From the NCBI GenBank assembly GCA_049699975.1, contig JBNAWB010000182.1, forward strand, positions 1 to 7,393: 7,393 bases of DNA. Direction: 5' to 3'. Every line of letters starts with the position of its first letter. The first letter of the stretch is position 1. The notes beneath the pieces are model-generated. The model saw only the letters and a list, made by a program, of their open reading frames with translations. It did no database searches and was not told the DNA's origin. Below, in pieces: positions 1 through 5,712 of the stretch. The stretch comes from CAZAGD01 sp049699975 (lineage in GTDB: Bacteria; Desulfobacterota; SM23-61). The translations under genes and the position numbers were made by a program.

Positions 1-72
1 GGAAGAAACCACTGCCTCATGATTCTGAATGAATGCCTGCCTCTGGCCTGCCTCTAACAATAGTTCTTCCAC
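1..72 (-). CDS. Possible N-terminal fragment of an unidentified gene, running off the left edge
   Basis: A minus-strand frame opens at GTG (72-70), directly after an in-frame TGA (78-76) and one AAA codon, and stays open for 24 codons to base 1. It begins VEELLLEAGQRQAF. The composition (Glu/Leu/Gln-rich, helical) looks protein-like, and the frame lies beside a long inverted repeat, so a mobile-element gene is one possibility. The GTG has no convincing ribosome site at normal spacing, only an AAGG about 17 bases upstream. I do not recognise the family. With 24 codons visible it could also be chance. Confidence 0.25.
   Translation of the reverse strand, partial: MEELLLEAGQRQAFIQNHEAVVSS
35..55. 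repeat. Two tandem copies of a 10-11 bp unit
   Basis: GCCTGCCTCTG (35-45) is followed at once by GCCTGCCTCT (46-55). On the minus strand the copies fall inside the open frame that runs off the left edge, so they may simply be a small in-frame duplication. Confidence 0.5.
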
Positions 73-137
73 TTTTCAGTGACGGATTACCTTAAAAAAA
101 TTTTTCTTGTGTAATGCCTCACTGAAAAGGGGGAACT
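62..137. repeat. Long imperfect inverted repeat, possible mobile-element end
   Basis: CTTTTCAGTGA (72-82) and TCACTGAAAAG (119-129) form a perfect 11-bp inverted repeat. Inside it, ATTAC (86-90) pairs with GTAAT (111-115). Outside it, AGTTC (62-66) pairs with GAACT (133-137). Put differently, two inverted copies of AGTTC-(3 to 5 bases)-CTTTTCAGTGA face each other 36 bp apart. There is no T-run of terminator type after the stem on either strand. The structure could be an insertion-sequence end with subterminal inverted copies, a MITE-like relic, or a transcribed hairpin. IS21-type ends often carry CTTTTCAGTGA-like repeats, but I cannot assign a family. Confidence 0.5.
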
Positions 138-353
138 TCCATGATTAGCCCATTAGATTTTCTCCTCACCTCGCTGCGAATCGATTCCGACTTTTTCTCC
201 AGGTCAAGTTTTAGCGACTCTTCCCGTTGAGACTGTGTCGCCACCCCTTTCAAGTCATGGCGAACGACCCCGCCCTATTTTTATCTCCTCCTTTCTCCTT
301 TCCATTACGGCCATGATTTGCGGCCCTAGGCCCAAATTTATTTAAAGTAAGAT
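119..353 (-). other. Gene-free stretch with a short open frame, possible mobile-element debris
   Basis: No intact gene is visible. On the minus strand one frame stays open from just after TAG (277-275) to TGA (121-119). It gives 51 codons that read like real protein (for example LKLDLEKKSESIRSEVRRKS), but with no credible start: the only early GTG sits directly on its AAGGGG. The TGA stop lies in the arm of the 11-bp inverted repeat, as expected if coding sequence once ran into an element end. On the same strand GTTCGCC (about 264) can pair with GGCGAC (about 241), so a structured RNA is an alternative. From 275 to 353 I see only pyrimidine-rich spacer and a GGCC-rich patch (about 309-332), with no terminator for the glycosyltransferase. 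Confidence 0.25.
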
Positions 354-1604
354 TTATTGAATATTGGCAATTAAGGTCACATGAGGTTCCACTTGGGGAT
401 TTGGAATATTAAGATCAGAGCACCCCTTGACTTCGTCCCACGCAAAATCTTCGCAACCCAATTCCAGAAACCGTTCATGGATCAATTTGTCGTAATGTTC
501 TCTAATTGCCCGCACATGCCTATGAATATCCTTATTCCGCTTCCATTGCGCACTATAGCTAACATATTGGATATAACAAAGCTTAGGCACATACGCCAGA
601 CGCGTCTTAAGGAAGCTCCTGACTACTAATTCATAATCATCAGCCACAGACAACTCCTGATTGTGGCCCCCAATAGATTCATAAAAACTCTTCCGCCAAG
701 CCCGCAGATGATTGGGCGCCGAGATGATATGCCTAATTGTTTTTGAATTTATATGGGGAGCATTCCCGGATTTATAAACCTTCCCTTTATATTCCACATC
801 AGTATAAGAACCGAATCCAAATGCTCACCCTTCCCGATAAGTTAGGTTCCTTCCATCCGCATAAACTTCCGCACAATCCGTATAAAGAAATCCGGCCTCG
901 GGAAACTCATTAAACCCTTTAACTACATAATCCAGGGCATAATCCGTCAGTTCATCATCATGATCGAGTTCCACGAGAATTTGCCCCTTTCCTAAGCTGG
1001 CTGCCCAATTCTTCAATTGACCAATTATTCCCGAATGCTCCCAAGGCTTAAAGACGCGGATGCGATAATCTCTTTTAGCGAGTTGAGTTAGCATCTTAAA
1101 GGTGGCCCCATCATCGTCAGAGTCATCAACGATTACCCATTCCCAATTGGAATACGTCTGTTCTCTTAAGGAGCGAAAAGGACGGTAAATTTTATCTCCG
1201 GGTTTATATGTCGGCGTGAAGACAGAGATGAGGGGAGTCTTTTCCACTGCTTGACCTTGAAATACATTTTGTAAATAGCAATTGAATGCTTCTATGGCTA
1301 ACCGCGCCGGATCAGGCATAACCTCATAATGAAGCCATCTCTTTTTAATCTCGGCAGGAGCTTTAATTAACTCGGGAAACGAAGATTGCTGGCCGATGGT
1401 TATGATTACATTGGGCCGATCACGGACCAGAATTTTTTCCAAATTTGCATTTTGGGGATAACAACGCACATCAAATCTGTTTTCTTCATAATCCTCTTGG
1501 ACCGGAGTGACTAATTCAATAGGTCCAGACCCCAAAATGCAAATAATGGGTAATTTATCCTCAGAATTCTTTAAAATCTTCTTAAAGAGATTCCGCCAAT
1601 TCAT
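354..1604 (-). pseudogene. Family 2 glycosyltransferase interrupted by one in-frame TGA
   Basis: Read from ATG 1604 to TAA 354, this is one frame of 416 codons broken only by TGA at 827-825 (codon 260). The two halves join in the same frame with no indel. Residues 1-120 form an alpha/beta region of unclear role. A GT-A domain follows: strand PLISVFTPTY (124-133), VIVDDSDDDG (157-166) and the metal/nucleotide-binding DHDD (214-217). After the TGA come GGHN (312-315) and ADDYE (321-325), the position of the acidic catalytic base in this fold. A product ending at codon 260 would lose that region and is probably inactive. The expected role is sugar transfer onto a cell-surface glycan from a nucleotide-sugar; the exact substrate is unknown. 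The TGA sits in YREG-x-AFGFGSY and is one transition from TGG (Trp). The downstream half has a possible GTG start at 797 but no ribosome site. The gene lies 85 bp behind tatA, same strand, probably co-transcribed. Confidence 0.85.
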
Positions 1605-1626
1605 AATCCATCAAAAACCACTGCCA

Positions 1627-1659
1627 AGCAAATTTCTTATTCGCCAGCAAAAATTTGCT
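1627..1659 (-). other. Hairpin in the tatA-glycosyltransferase gap
   Basis: AGCAAATTT (1627-1635) and AAATTTGCT (1651-1659) form a perfect 9-bp stem around a 15-base loop. It lies between the tatA stop and the glycosyltransferase start. The minus-strand transcript has no T-run directly after the stem (a short GGTTTTTG comes later), so this is not a standard terminator. It could be an mRNA-processing or weak attenuation structure. Confidence 0.35.
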
Positions 1660-1689
1660 CCTCTGAGGCAAAACCCCTGCTCCACCTTT

Positions 1690-1890
1690 CTATCCCTTCT
1701 TCAGTTTTTCCTCACTATTTTCTTTATTTGCACCGGTCAATAACTTTTCCTCTTCTTCAGTTACTCCTTTTTTAAAGGAACGGATAGCCTTGCCTAAGCT
1801 GCTACCTAATTCGGGAAGACGTTTTGCTCCAAAGATAATGAAAACAATTAAAAGAATGATCATTAATTCCTGCGAGCCGATCCCAAACAT
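1690..1890 (-). CDS. tatA: Sec-independent protein translocase subunit TatA/TatE
   Basis: TatA oligomerises in the inner membrane to form the passage used by the twin-arginine translocation system, which exports folded proteins. The 66-residue protein shows the standard plan: a short N-terminal transmembrane helix (about residues 7-22, ELMIILLIVFIIF), the FG hinge in FGAKRLPELG, an amphipathic helix (LGSSLGKAIRSFKK), and a charged, Glu/Lys-rich tail. I place the start at ATG 1890, giving MFGIGSQEL. A GTG at 1899 would add three residues but lies inside the perfect GGGAGGTGA ribosome site that serves ATG 1890. No tatB or tatC is nearby, so the partner must be encoded elsewhere. TatA, TatE and TatB are hard to tell apart by sequence, but the hinge and short length favour TatA/E. 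The stop is TAG. Confidence 0.93.
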   Translation of the reverse strand: MFGIGSQELMIILLIVFIIFGAKRLPELGSSLGKAIRSFKKGVTEEEEKLLTGANKENSEEKLKKG

Positions 1891-1895
1891 CAAAA

Positions 1896-1912
1896 TCACC
1901 TCCCTTAAGGGA
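1896..1912 (-). promoter_or_regulatory. Strong tatA ribosome site overlapped by a 12-bp palindrome
   Basis: GGGAGGTGA (1904-1896 on the minus strand) is a near-perfect anti-16S match five bases before ATG 1890, and it decides the tatA start. The perfect palindrome TCCCTTAAGGGA (1901-1912) overlaps its 5' half. The palindrome could be a protein-binding site, or a chance result of the purine-rich ribosome site. Confidence 0.7.
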
Positions 1913-1969
1913 TAAAATTAATGATTGATTAGGAAAAGATTTAAACGAATTGGAAAGAAATGATAATAC

Positions 1970-2272
1970 TTAACAGCGCAGAATTTGAATGGGCTCCATG
2001 AAAAAAGTTCTGGGTGACGAGAAAGAAGATAAATTAGAGAAAAAGGAGAGGCTAATGAAAGAAAGGACTAAAAAAATGTTGAAGACCCATATTTTTATCT
2101 CATCAGCCGCGGCATTTAATGTGTCGAGGCATTCTAAGGCCTGATTACCCCGCAGAAAATCAGCATCCACTAAATCGTTATATTGGTCATAGACTAAAAA
2201 AGATGAAAAAAATAGCAGGAAGGCTATAATGCCGCAAGAATATATTATTTTAAACCTTCTTTTTTGCCTCAT
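1970..2272 (-). CDS. Small two-helix membrane protein of unknown function
   Basis: The 100-residue protein is not one I recognise. It starts with a basic cluster (MRQKRRFK), then a first hydrophobic helix (about 9-28), a roughly 30-residue polar and acidic loop, a second helix (about 61-79), and a Ser/Phe-rich tail ending in LRC. The positive-inside rule puts both ends in the cytoplasm and the loop outside. A good sigma70-type promoter lies about 30 bases upstream (2328-2300), which supports expression; the ribosome site is weak. tatA follows 79 bp downstream on the same strand with no terminator between, so this gene and tatA are likely one transcript. The plan and the Leu-Arg-Cys end resemble the small protein at 3197-3532, on the other side of terC. 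Link to Tat export is only positional. Confidence 0.55.
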   Translation of the reverse strand: MRQKRRFKIIYSCGIIAFLLFFSSFLVYDQYNDLVDADFLRGNQALECLDTLNAAADEIKIWVFNIFLVLSFISLSFFSNLSSFSSPRTFFMEPIQILRC

Positions 2273-2299
2273 GAATTTACCGAAGCTGATTTTTTATTT

Positions 2300-2328
2300 A
2301 TTATACAATCCTTCTTTATCTATTTCAA
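2300..2328 (-). promoter_or_regulatory. Sigma70-type promoter for the small membrane gene and tatA
   Basis: On the minus strand, TTGAAA (2328-2323) is followed by a 17-base spacer and a consensus TATAAT (2305-2300). Transcription would begin near 2293, about 20 bases before ATG 2272. The promoter lies in the 95-bp gap after terC, so the downstream genes can be expressed independently of it. No terminator for terC is visible here. Confidence 0.75.
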
Positions 2329-2367
2329 CAATGACCAGCTTCTTAACAACATAATTCCTTCCTGAGC

Positions 2368-3078
2368 TTACCTTTTGGCCGACGAAGCCTTCCTCTTTAT
2401 CAAAAGCTTAGCTACTATGATCACACCCCCTGCACCCGTTCCTTCGGCGAGATATTTAGAAAAAATACTTGGCTCCAACAATCTGACTATGAAGGGATCG
2501 GTCATGATCATCTCCGCGCCTACTCTTCCTAAAACAGCAGCGCCAATATAAATAATGATGGGATATTTATCCATCAGCATTGATAAGAGAGAGCTGGTAA
2601 AAACAACAAAGGGAATACTTAAAGCCAGGCCAAAAAGAAGTAAGAAAAGGTTTCCCTTACAAGCCCCGGCCACAGCTAAAATATTATCGGTACTCATAAT
2701 AATGTCTGCCAGAACAATTAGGCGAATGGCTTGCCCGAGGGTTTTGGCTTCCTTTTCTATTTTATCCTCAGGTGCTCCTTCAATAAATAATTTAACGGCG
2801 ATCCATAAAACCAACGCTCCCCCGGCTAATTTTATAAAACTGATTCTCAACAATTGGGCAATGCAGAACGTGACAGCCACTCTTAAAACCACGGCTGCCC
2901 CTGCTCCCAAAATAATTCCTTTCCGGCGCATCTGGCGGGGAAGGTTTTTAACAGCTAAGGCAATAACTACAGCATTATCTCCGGCCAGAATCAGATCTAT
3001 AAGGACAATGCTCAAAAAAGCGAGAATGAAACTCCAAGAAAATTCTATATTCCCTAAAGAATGCCAATTAATGCCCAT
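2368..3078 (-). CDS. TerC/YjbE-family integral membrane metal transport protein
   Basis: The 236-residue polytopic membrane protein belongs to the TerC superfamily. The hallmark is an acidic Asp-Asn pair in two membrane segments: LAGDNAVVIAL (31-41) and DIIMSTDNILAVAGA (125-139). Other hydrophobic segments lie at about 16-32, 55-76, 83-99, 143-163 and 173-190, with a basic C-terminal tail (LLIKRKASSAKR). Length fits the YjbE-like branch. Family members in Bacillus are linked to manganese efflux or delivery to secreted enzymes, and others to tellurite resistance; here metal export is the best inference, without a proven ion. I see no yybP-ykoY manganese riboswitch upstream, although such genes often carry one. 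Instead two overlapping hairpins precede the start. The only ribosome-site candidate is AGG about eight bases before ATG 3078, which is weak. The stop is TAA. Confidence 0.92.
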   Translation of the reverse strand: MGINWHSLGNIEFSWSFILAFLSIVLIDLILAGDNAVVIALAVKNLPRQMRRKGIILGAGAAVVLRVAVTFCIAQLLRISFIKLAGGALVLWIAVKLFIEGAPEDKIEKEAKTLGQAIRLIVLADIIMSTDNILAVAGACKGNLFLLLFGLALSIPFVVFTSSLLSMLMDKYPIIIYIGAAVLGRVGAEMIMTDPFIVRLLEPSIFSKYLAEGTGAGGVIIVAKLLIKRKASSAKR

Positions 3079-3095
3079 TGAAATGCCTATTAAAA

Positions 3096-3123
3096 GGAAT
3101 CTAAAAAGATTCCCTAATTGGGA
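3096..3123 (-). promoter_or_regulatory. Two mutually exclusive hairpins just upstream of terC
   Basis: GGAATC (3096-3101) and GATTCC (3108-3113) form a 6-bp stem with a 6-base loop. TCCC (3111-3114) and GGGA (3120-3123) form a second, shorter stem that shares bases 3111-3113 with the first. On the minus-strand transcript the first stem is followed by TTTTAAT and then, 17 bases after the stem, by the terC ATG. The layout resembles a small attenuator or translational switch, but the stems are short. Confidence 0.35.
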
Positions 3124-3196
3124 TTAATTTTCCGTATTATTAGCCAATTTGAAAATAATTTGTGGCCAATCTTGGGTTATTTTAAAAAGGATATTT

Positions 3197-3532
3197 TTAA
3201 CAGCGGAGAAAGAATAATTTGCCTGCAGGAGCAAAAAGAAAAATAGTGGACAGGGGGCAATTTTTAAAAAAAAGAATTAAGGGAAGGATTAAATTTAAAA
3301 GATAAACGAAATGAGCTTTTTTAATTTGTTCTAAATTGTCAATAAAGATATATTCTTGTTCTAATTCTGTATGGCGATTTGAAGATGCATTTTGAAATAT
3401 AAAACAAGATGCTTGGGAAACTTCATTCTTAGGATAATTGAAAATAAAAAGAGATAGAATAAGCAGCAGCAATAAACGCCTTTGAATTTTTTTAAAAATC
3501 TTTCTCATCCTTTCCGGAAAATTGCCTATCAA
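3197..3532 (-). CDS. Small two-helix membrane protein of unknown function
   Basis: The 111-residue frame begins at TTG 3532 with AGGCGG five bases upstream. A shorter start at ATG 3508 (MRKIFKKIQRR) is also plausible and matches the basic start of the similar protein at 1970-2272, but its AAAGG abuts the ATG. A basic N-terminus leads into a Leu/Ile-rich helix (about 20-32), then a polar, Glu-rich loop (about 35-72), a second hydrophobic segment (about 75-90), and a hydrophobic tail ending in LRC. I do not recognise it. terC follows 118 bp downstream on the same strand. A possible promoter lies at 3584-3556. The region is A/T-rich, so a chance open frame cannot be excluded, but the shared plan with its neighbour argues for a real gene. 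Confidence 0.45.
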   Translation of the reverse strand: MIGNFPERMRKIFKKIQRRLLLLLILSLFIFNYPKNEVSQASCFIFQNASSNRHTELEQEYIFIDNLEQIKKAHFVYLLNLILPLILFFKNCPLSTIFLFAPAGKLFFLRC

Positions 3533-3555
3533 AATGGCCGCCTATAATTATCTAA

Positions 3556-3584
3556 ATTTTTAATCCTTTAAATGAGAATGTCAA
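3556..3584 (-). promoter_or_regulatory. Candidate promoter for the minus-strand block
   Basis: A consensus TTGACA (3584-3579, minus strand) is followed by a 17-base spacer and a weak AAAAAT (3561-3556). Transcription would start near 3549, about 17 bases before TTG 3532. With the kup promoter on the other strand it makes a divergent pair roughly 75 bp apart. Confidence 0.4.
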
Positions 3585-3658
3585 GATAAAATTAAAAGCT
3601 TAAAAGCATATTTAAGGCAAGGGGAAAGGTTGAAGCATGATTTTAGATACAAAGAAGT

Positions 3659-3687
3659 TTGACAGATAGCTAAGAGAAATGTATATT
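3659..3687 (+). promoter_or_regulatory. Sigma70-type promoter for kup
   Basis: TTGACA (3659-3664), a 17-base spacer and TATATT (3682-3687) make a near-consensus promoter. Transcription would begin near 3694, so the leader before ATG 3711 is only about 17 bases. That leaves no room for a c-di-AMP (ydaO-type) riboswitch, a common control of potassium transporters. Confidence 0.75.
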
Positions 3688-3710
3688 AGGAATGAAAAAA
3701 AGGCAATAAA

Positions 3711-3779
3711 ATGTCCCTTCCAAGTGGCCAAACTTTTTGTTTCCTTTATCTCAAACTTGCCGGTTTAATCCAATTATGA
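3711..3779 (+). CDS. Putative 22-residue leader peptide coupled to kup
   Basis: ATG 3711 opens a 22-codon frame beginning MSLPSGQTFCFLYLK and ending at TGA 3777-3779. An AAAAAAAGG ribosome-site candidate ends seven bases before the ATG. The stop overlaps the kup start ATG 3776 as ATGA, the usual sign of translational coupling, and that kup ATG has no ribosome site of its own. The peptide is hydrophobic in the middle and has no obvious run of one regulatory amino acid. Alternatively it is a chance frame and kup starts elsewhere. Confidence 0.45.
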   Translation: MSLPSGQTFCFLYLKLAGLIQL

Positions 3780-5689
3780 AAAACTGCCTGGCGCCGGTAT
3801 CTTCTGCAAATCCTGGACAAAATCTGCCATTATCTAAAACCTTAATGCTGGCTGTGGGAGCTTTGGGCGTGGTCTATGGGGATATTGGCACTAGTCCTCT
3901 TTATGCCATCAGGGAATGCTTCCATGGTATCCATGCGATTACTATTAGTCGGGATAATATTTACGGGGTGATGTCTTTAGTCTTTTGGTCTTTAACTGTT
4001 GTCGTAAGTATAAAATATGTAACTTTCATTTTGTTAGCGGACAATCATGGCGAAGGGGGTATTTTTGCGCTGTTAGGTTTAATATCCCGAAGCCGGGGCA
4101 AAATATCTTCCCGTCTGCGCCGGGCAGCCATGGCAGCTGGTATTCTCGGGGCTGGACTTCTTTATGGTGATGGGATTATTACGCCGGCTATTTCAGTCCT
4201 TTCCGCCATCGAAGGTCTCGAGGTAGCTACTAAAGCTGCGAAACCGATCGTTTTACCCCTGAGCAGTTTTATTCTTTTTGCTTTATTTCTCTTCCAGGCT
4301 CGGGGCTCCGGGAACATTGGCAAAATTTTTGGTCCTTTGATGTTGTTTTGGTTTGGGACGATTGCTGTCCTGGGCTTGAATCAGATTGCTCAAGAACCCC
4401 ATATTTTATTCGCGATCAATCCTTTATTTGCTTATCACTTTTTTGCTCATAATCATCTGCATGCCTTTGTTGTTTTCGGATCCGTGGTACTTTGCGTAAC
4501 AGGCAGCGAGGCTCTTTATGCTGACCTAGGGCATTTTGGACGGCGAGCTATTAGTCTTTCCTGGAATGCCATCGTTTATCCAGCCCTTCTCTGTAATTAT
4601 TTTGGGCAAGGGGCACTTTTGCTTACCAAGCCTGAGATGGCGATTAATCCGTTTTACGGGTTGGTGCCCAATATTCTGCTTTACCCCATGGTGGCCTTAG
4701 CTACTATGGCCACGGTGATCGCTTCCCAGGCTTTGATCTCTGGGGTATTTTCTTTAACTCAACAGGCCATTGAGATGAATTTCTGTCCGCGTTTTCTGAT
4801 TTTGCACACTTCCTATGAAATGCGTGGTCAGATTTATCTGCCGGCCGTAAATTACGCATTGATGATTGCGTGTTTAGCTGTGGTCATCGCTTTTGGGAAC
4901 TCCAGTAGGCTGGCCGGGGCATATGGCATCGCCGTAACTGGAACCATGACCATTACCAGCTTTTTATTCTTTCTCTTAATTAACCGGGCTTGGGGCTGGC
5001 CGTTTTGGAAATCACTTCCTTTAATTGTGCTTTTCTTTATTTTTGATTTTAGTTATTTGGGAGCAAACCTTCTTAAAGTGGTTGATGGGGGCTGGTTTAC
5101 CCTTGGGGCAGCAGCTATCCTAACCATTACGATGACTACTTGGAGGAGAGGACGGGCAGAAGTAATGCACAAAATTGGCGTCCGTTTATCCTTCCCCCTT
5201 TTTCTGGAAGATGTCAAAAAGCATAATATTCTCCGAGTCCCTGGAATAGCAGTCTTTATGACTCATGCCCCGGAACGAACCCCACCCGTCCTGTTGCATC
5301 ATCTAAAGCACAATAAAGTGCTTCATGAAAAAGTAATTTTGCTTTCGGTTATTTCGGTTGATGTTCCCAAAGTGCCAATTGCGGAGCGGGTGAAGGTAGA
5401 AGATTTGGGGGAAGGATTTTTTCGGGTCGTGGCTTACAATGGCTTTATGCAGAAACCAGATGTGCCGGAAATTTTAAATCTGGCCGCCAAGACTGGGCTA
5501 CCTTTTAATGAAGCGGAGACTACTTATTTTTTGGGGAGGGTGCGGGTACTTACGACGGGCAAATCAAAGATGAGTAAATGGCGTAAGGTATTATTCGCCT
5601 TTATGGCCAAGAATGCCGCTACGCCAGCAGATTATTTTGGCTTGCCAGCAAATAAGGTGATAGAGCTCGGCACTCAAATCGCGATATAG
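3776..5689 (+). CDS. kup: Kup-type (KUP/HAK/KT) low-affinity potassium uptake transporter
   Basis: Kup brings K+ into the cell across the inner membrane, probably with protons. From ATG 3776 the protein has 637 residues, close to E. coli Kup (622), and is alignable end to end. Signature stretches include GVVYGDIGTSPLYA (31-44, first helix), GDGIITPAISVLSAIEG (131-147), VTGSEALYADLGHFG (241-255), ALISGVFSLTQQAIEMN (319-335) and AYGIAVTGTMTITS (382-395). About twelve membrane helices occupy residues 25-455. The soluble C-terminal domain follows (about 457-637), with HNKVLHEKVILLS (512-524) and the end VIELGTQIAI, close to the E. coli ending. A TTG at 3737 would add 13 residues unlike Kup; I prefer ATG 3776, which overlaps the stop of a short upstream ORF. 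A strong promoter lies at 3659-3687. No truncation or missing motif is seen. The stop is TAG. Confidence 0.97.
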   Translation: MKNCLAPVSSANPGQNLPLSKTLMLAVGALGVVYGDIGTSPLYAIRECFHGIHAITISRDNIYGVMSLVFWSLTVVVSIKYVTFILLADNHGEGGIFALLGLISRSRGKISSRLRRAAMAAGILGAGLLYGDGIITPAISVLSAIEGLEVATKAAKPIVLPLSSFILFALFLFQARGSGNIGKIFGPLMLFWFGTIAVLGLNQIAQEPHILFAINPLFAYHFFAHNHLHAFVVFGSVVLCVTGSEALYADLGHFGRRAISLSWNAIVYPALLCNYFGQGALLLTKPEMAINPFYGLVPNILLYPMVALATMATVIASQALISGVFSLTQQAIEMNFCPRFLILHTSYEMRGQIYLPAVNYALMIACLAVVIAFGNSSRLAGAYGIAVTGTMTITSFLFFLLINRAWGWPFWKSLPLIVLFFIFDFSYLGANLLKVVDGGWFTLGAAAILTITMTTWRRGRAEVMHKIGVRLSFPLFLEDVKKHNILRVPGIAVFMTHAPERTPPVLLHHLKHNKVLHEKVILLSVISVDVPKVPIAERVKVEDLGEGFFRVVAYNGFMQKPDVPEILNLAAKTGLPFNEAETTYFLGRVRVLTTGKSKMSKWRKVLFAFMAKNAATPADYFGLPANKVIELGTQIAI

Positions 5690-5692
5690 CTA

Positions 5693-5712
5693 TTTAAAAT
5701 CTTCTTTTTAAA
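5693..5712. terminator. Weak bidirectional terminator between kup and the MFS gene
   Basis: TTTAAAA (5693-5699) and TTTTAAA (5706-5712) form a perfect 7-bp, all-A/T stem around TCTTCT. It fills the 18-bp space between the convergent genes and overlaps the MFS stop codon. The absence of G/C pairs makes it weak, so read-through and antisense overlap are possible. Confidence 0.35.

Noticed and set aside
354..797. A separate 147-residue gene starting at GTG 797
   Set aside because: It is in the same frame as the upstream glycosyltransferase half, has no ribosome site, and contains the missing C-terminal half of the same domain. It is treated as part of the broken gene.
825..827. Selenocysteine or a reassigned TGA codon
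   Set aside because: The context suits Trp rather than Cys/Sec, no selenoprotein family is involved, and 28 TGG tryptophans with no other in-frame TGA argue against reassignment.
2555..3127. A 190-codon plus-strand open frame opposite terC
   Set aside because: It lies almost wholly antisense to a clear TerC protein, is rich in Lys, Arg and Ala as expected of a shadow frame, and has no recognisable domain.
3079..3196. A yybP-ykoY manganese riboswitch before terC
   Set aside because: The 118-base gap lacks the conserved G/C-rich helices and loop motifs; it is A/T-rich with two short hairpins.
3737..3775. TTG 3737 as the kup start
   Set aside because: It adds 13 residues unlike other Kup proteins, while ATG 3776 is coupled to an upstream ORF by an ATGA overlap.
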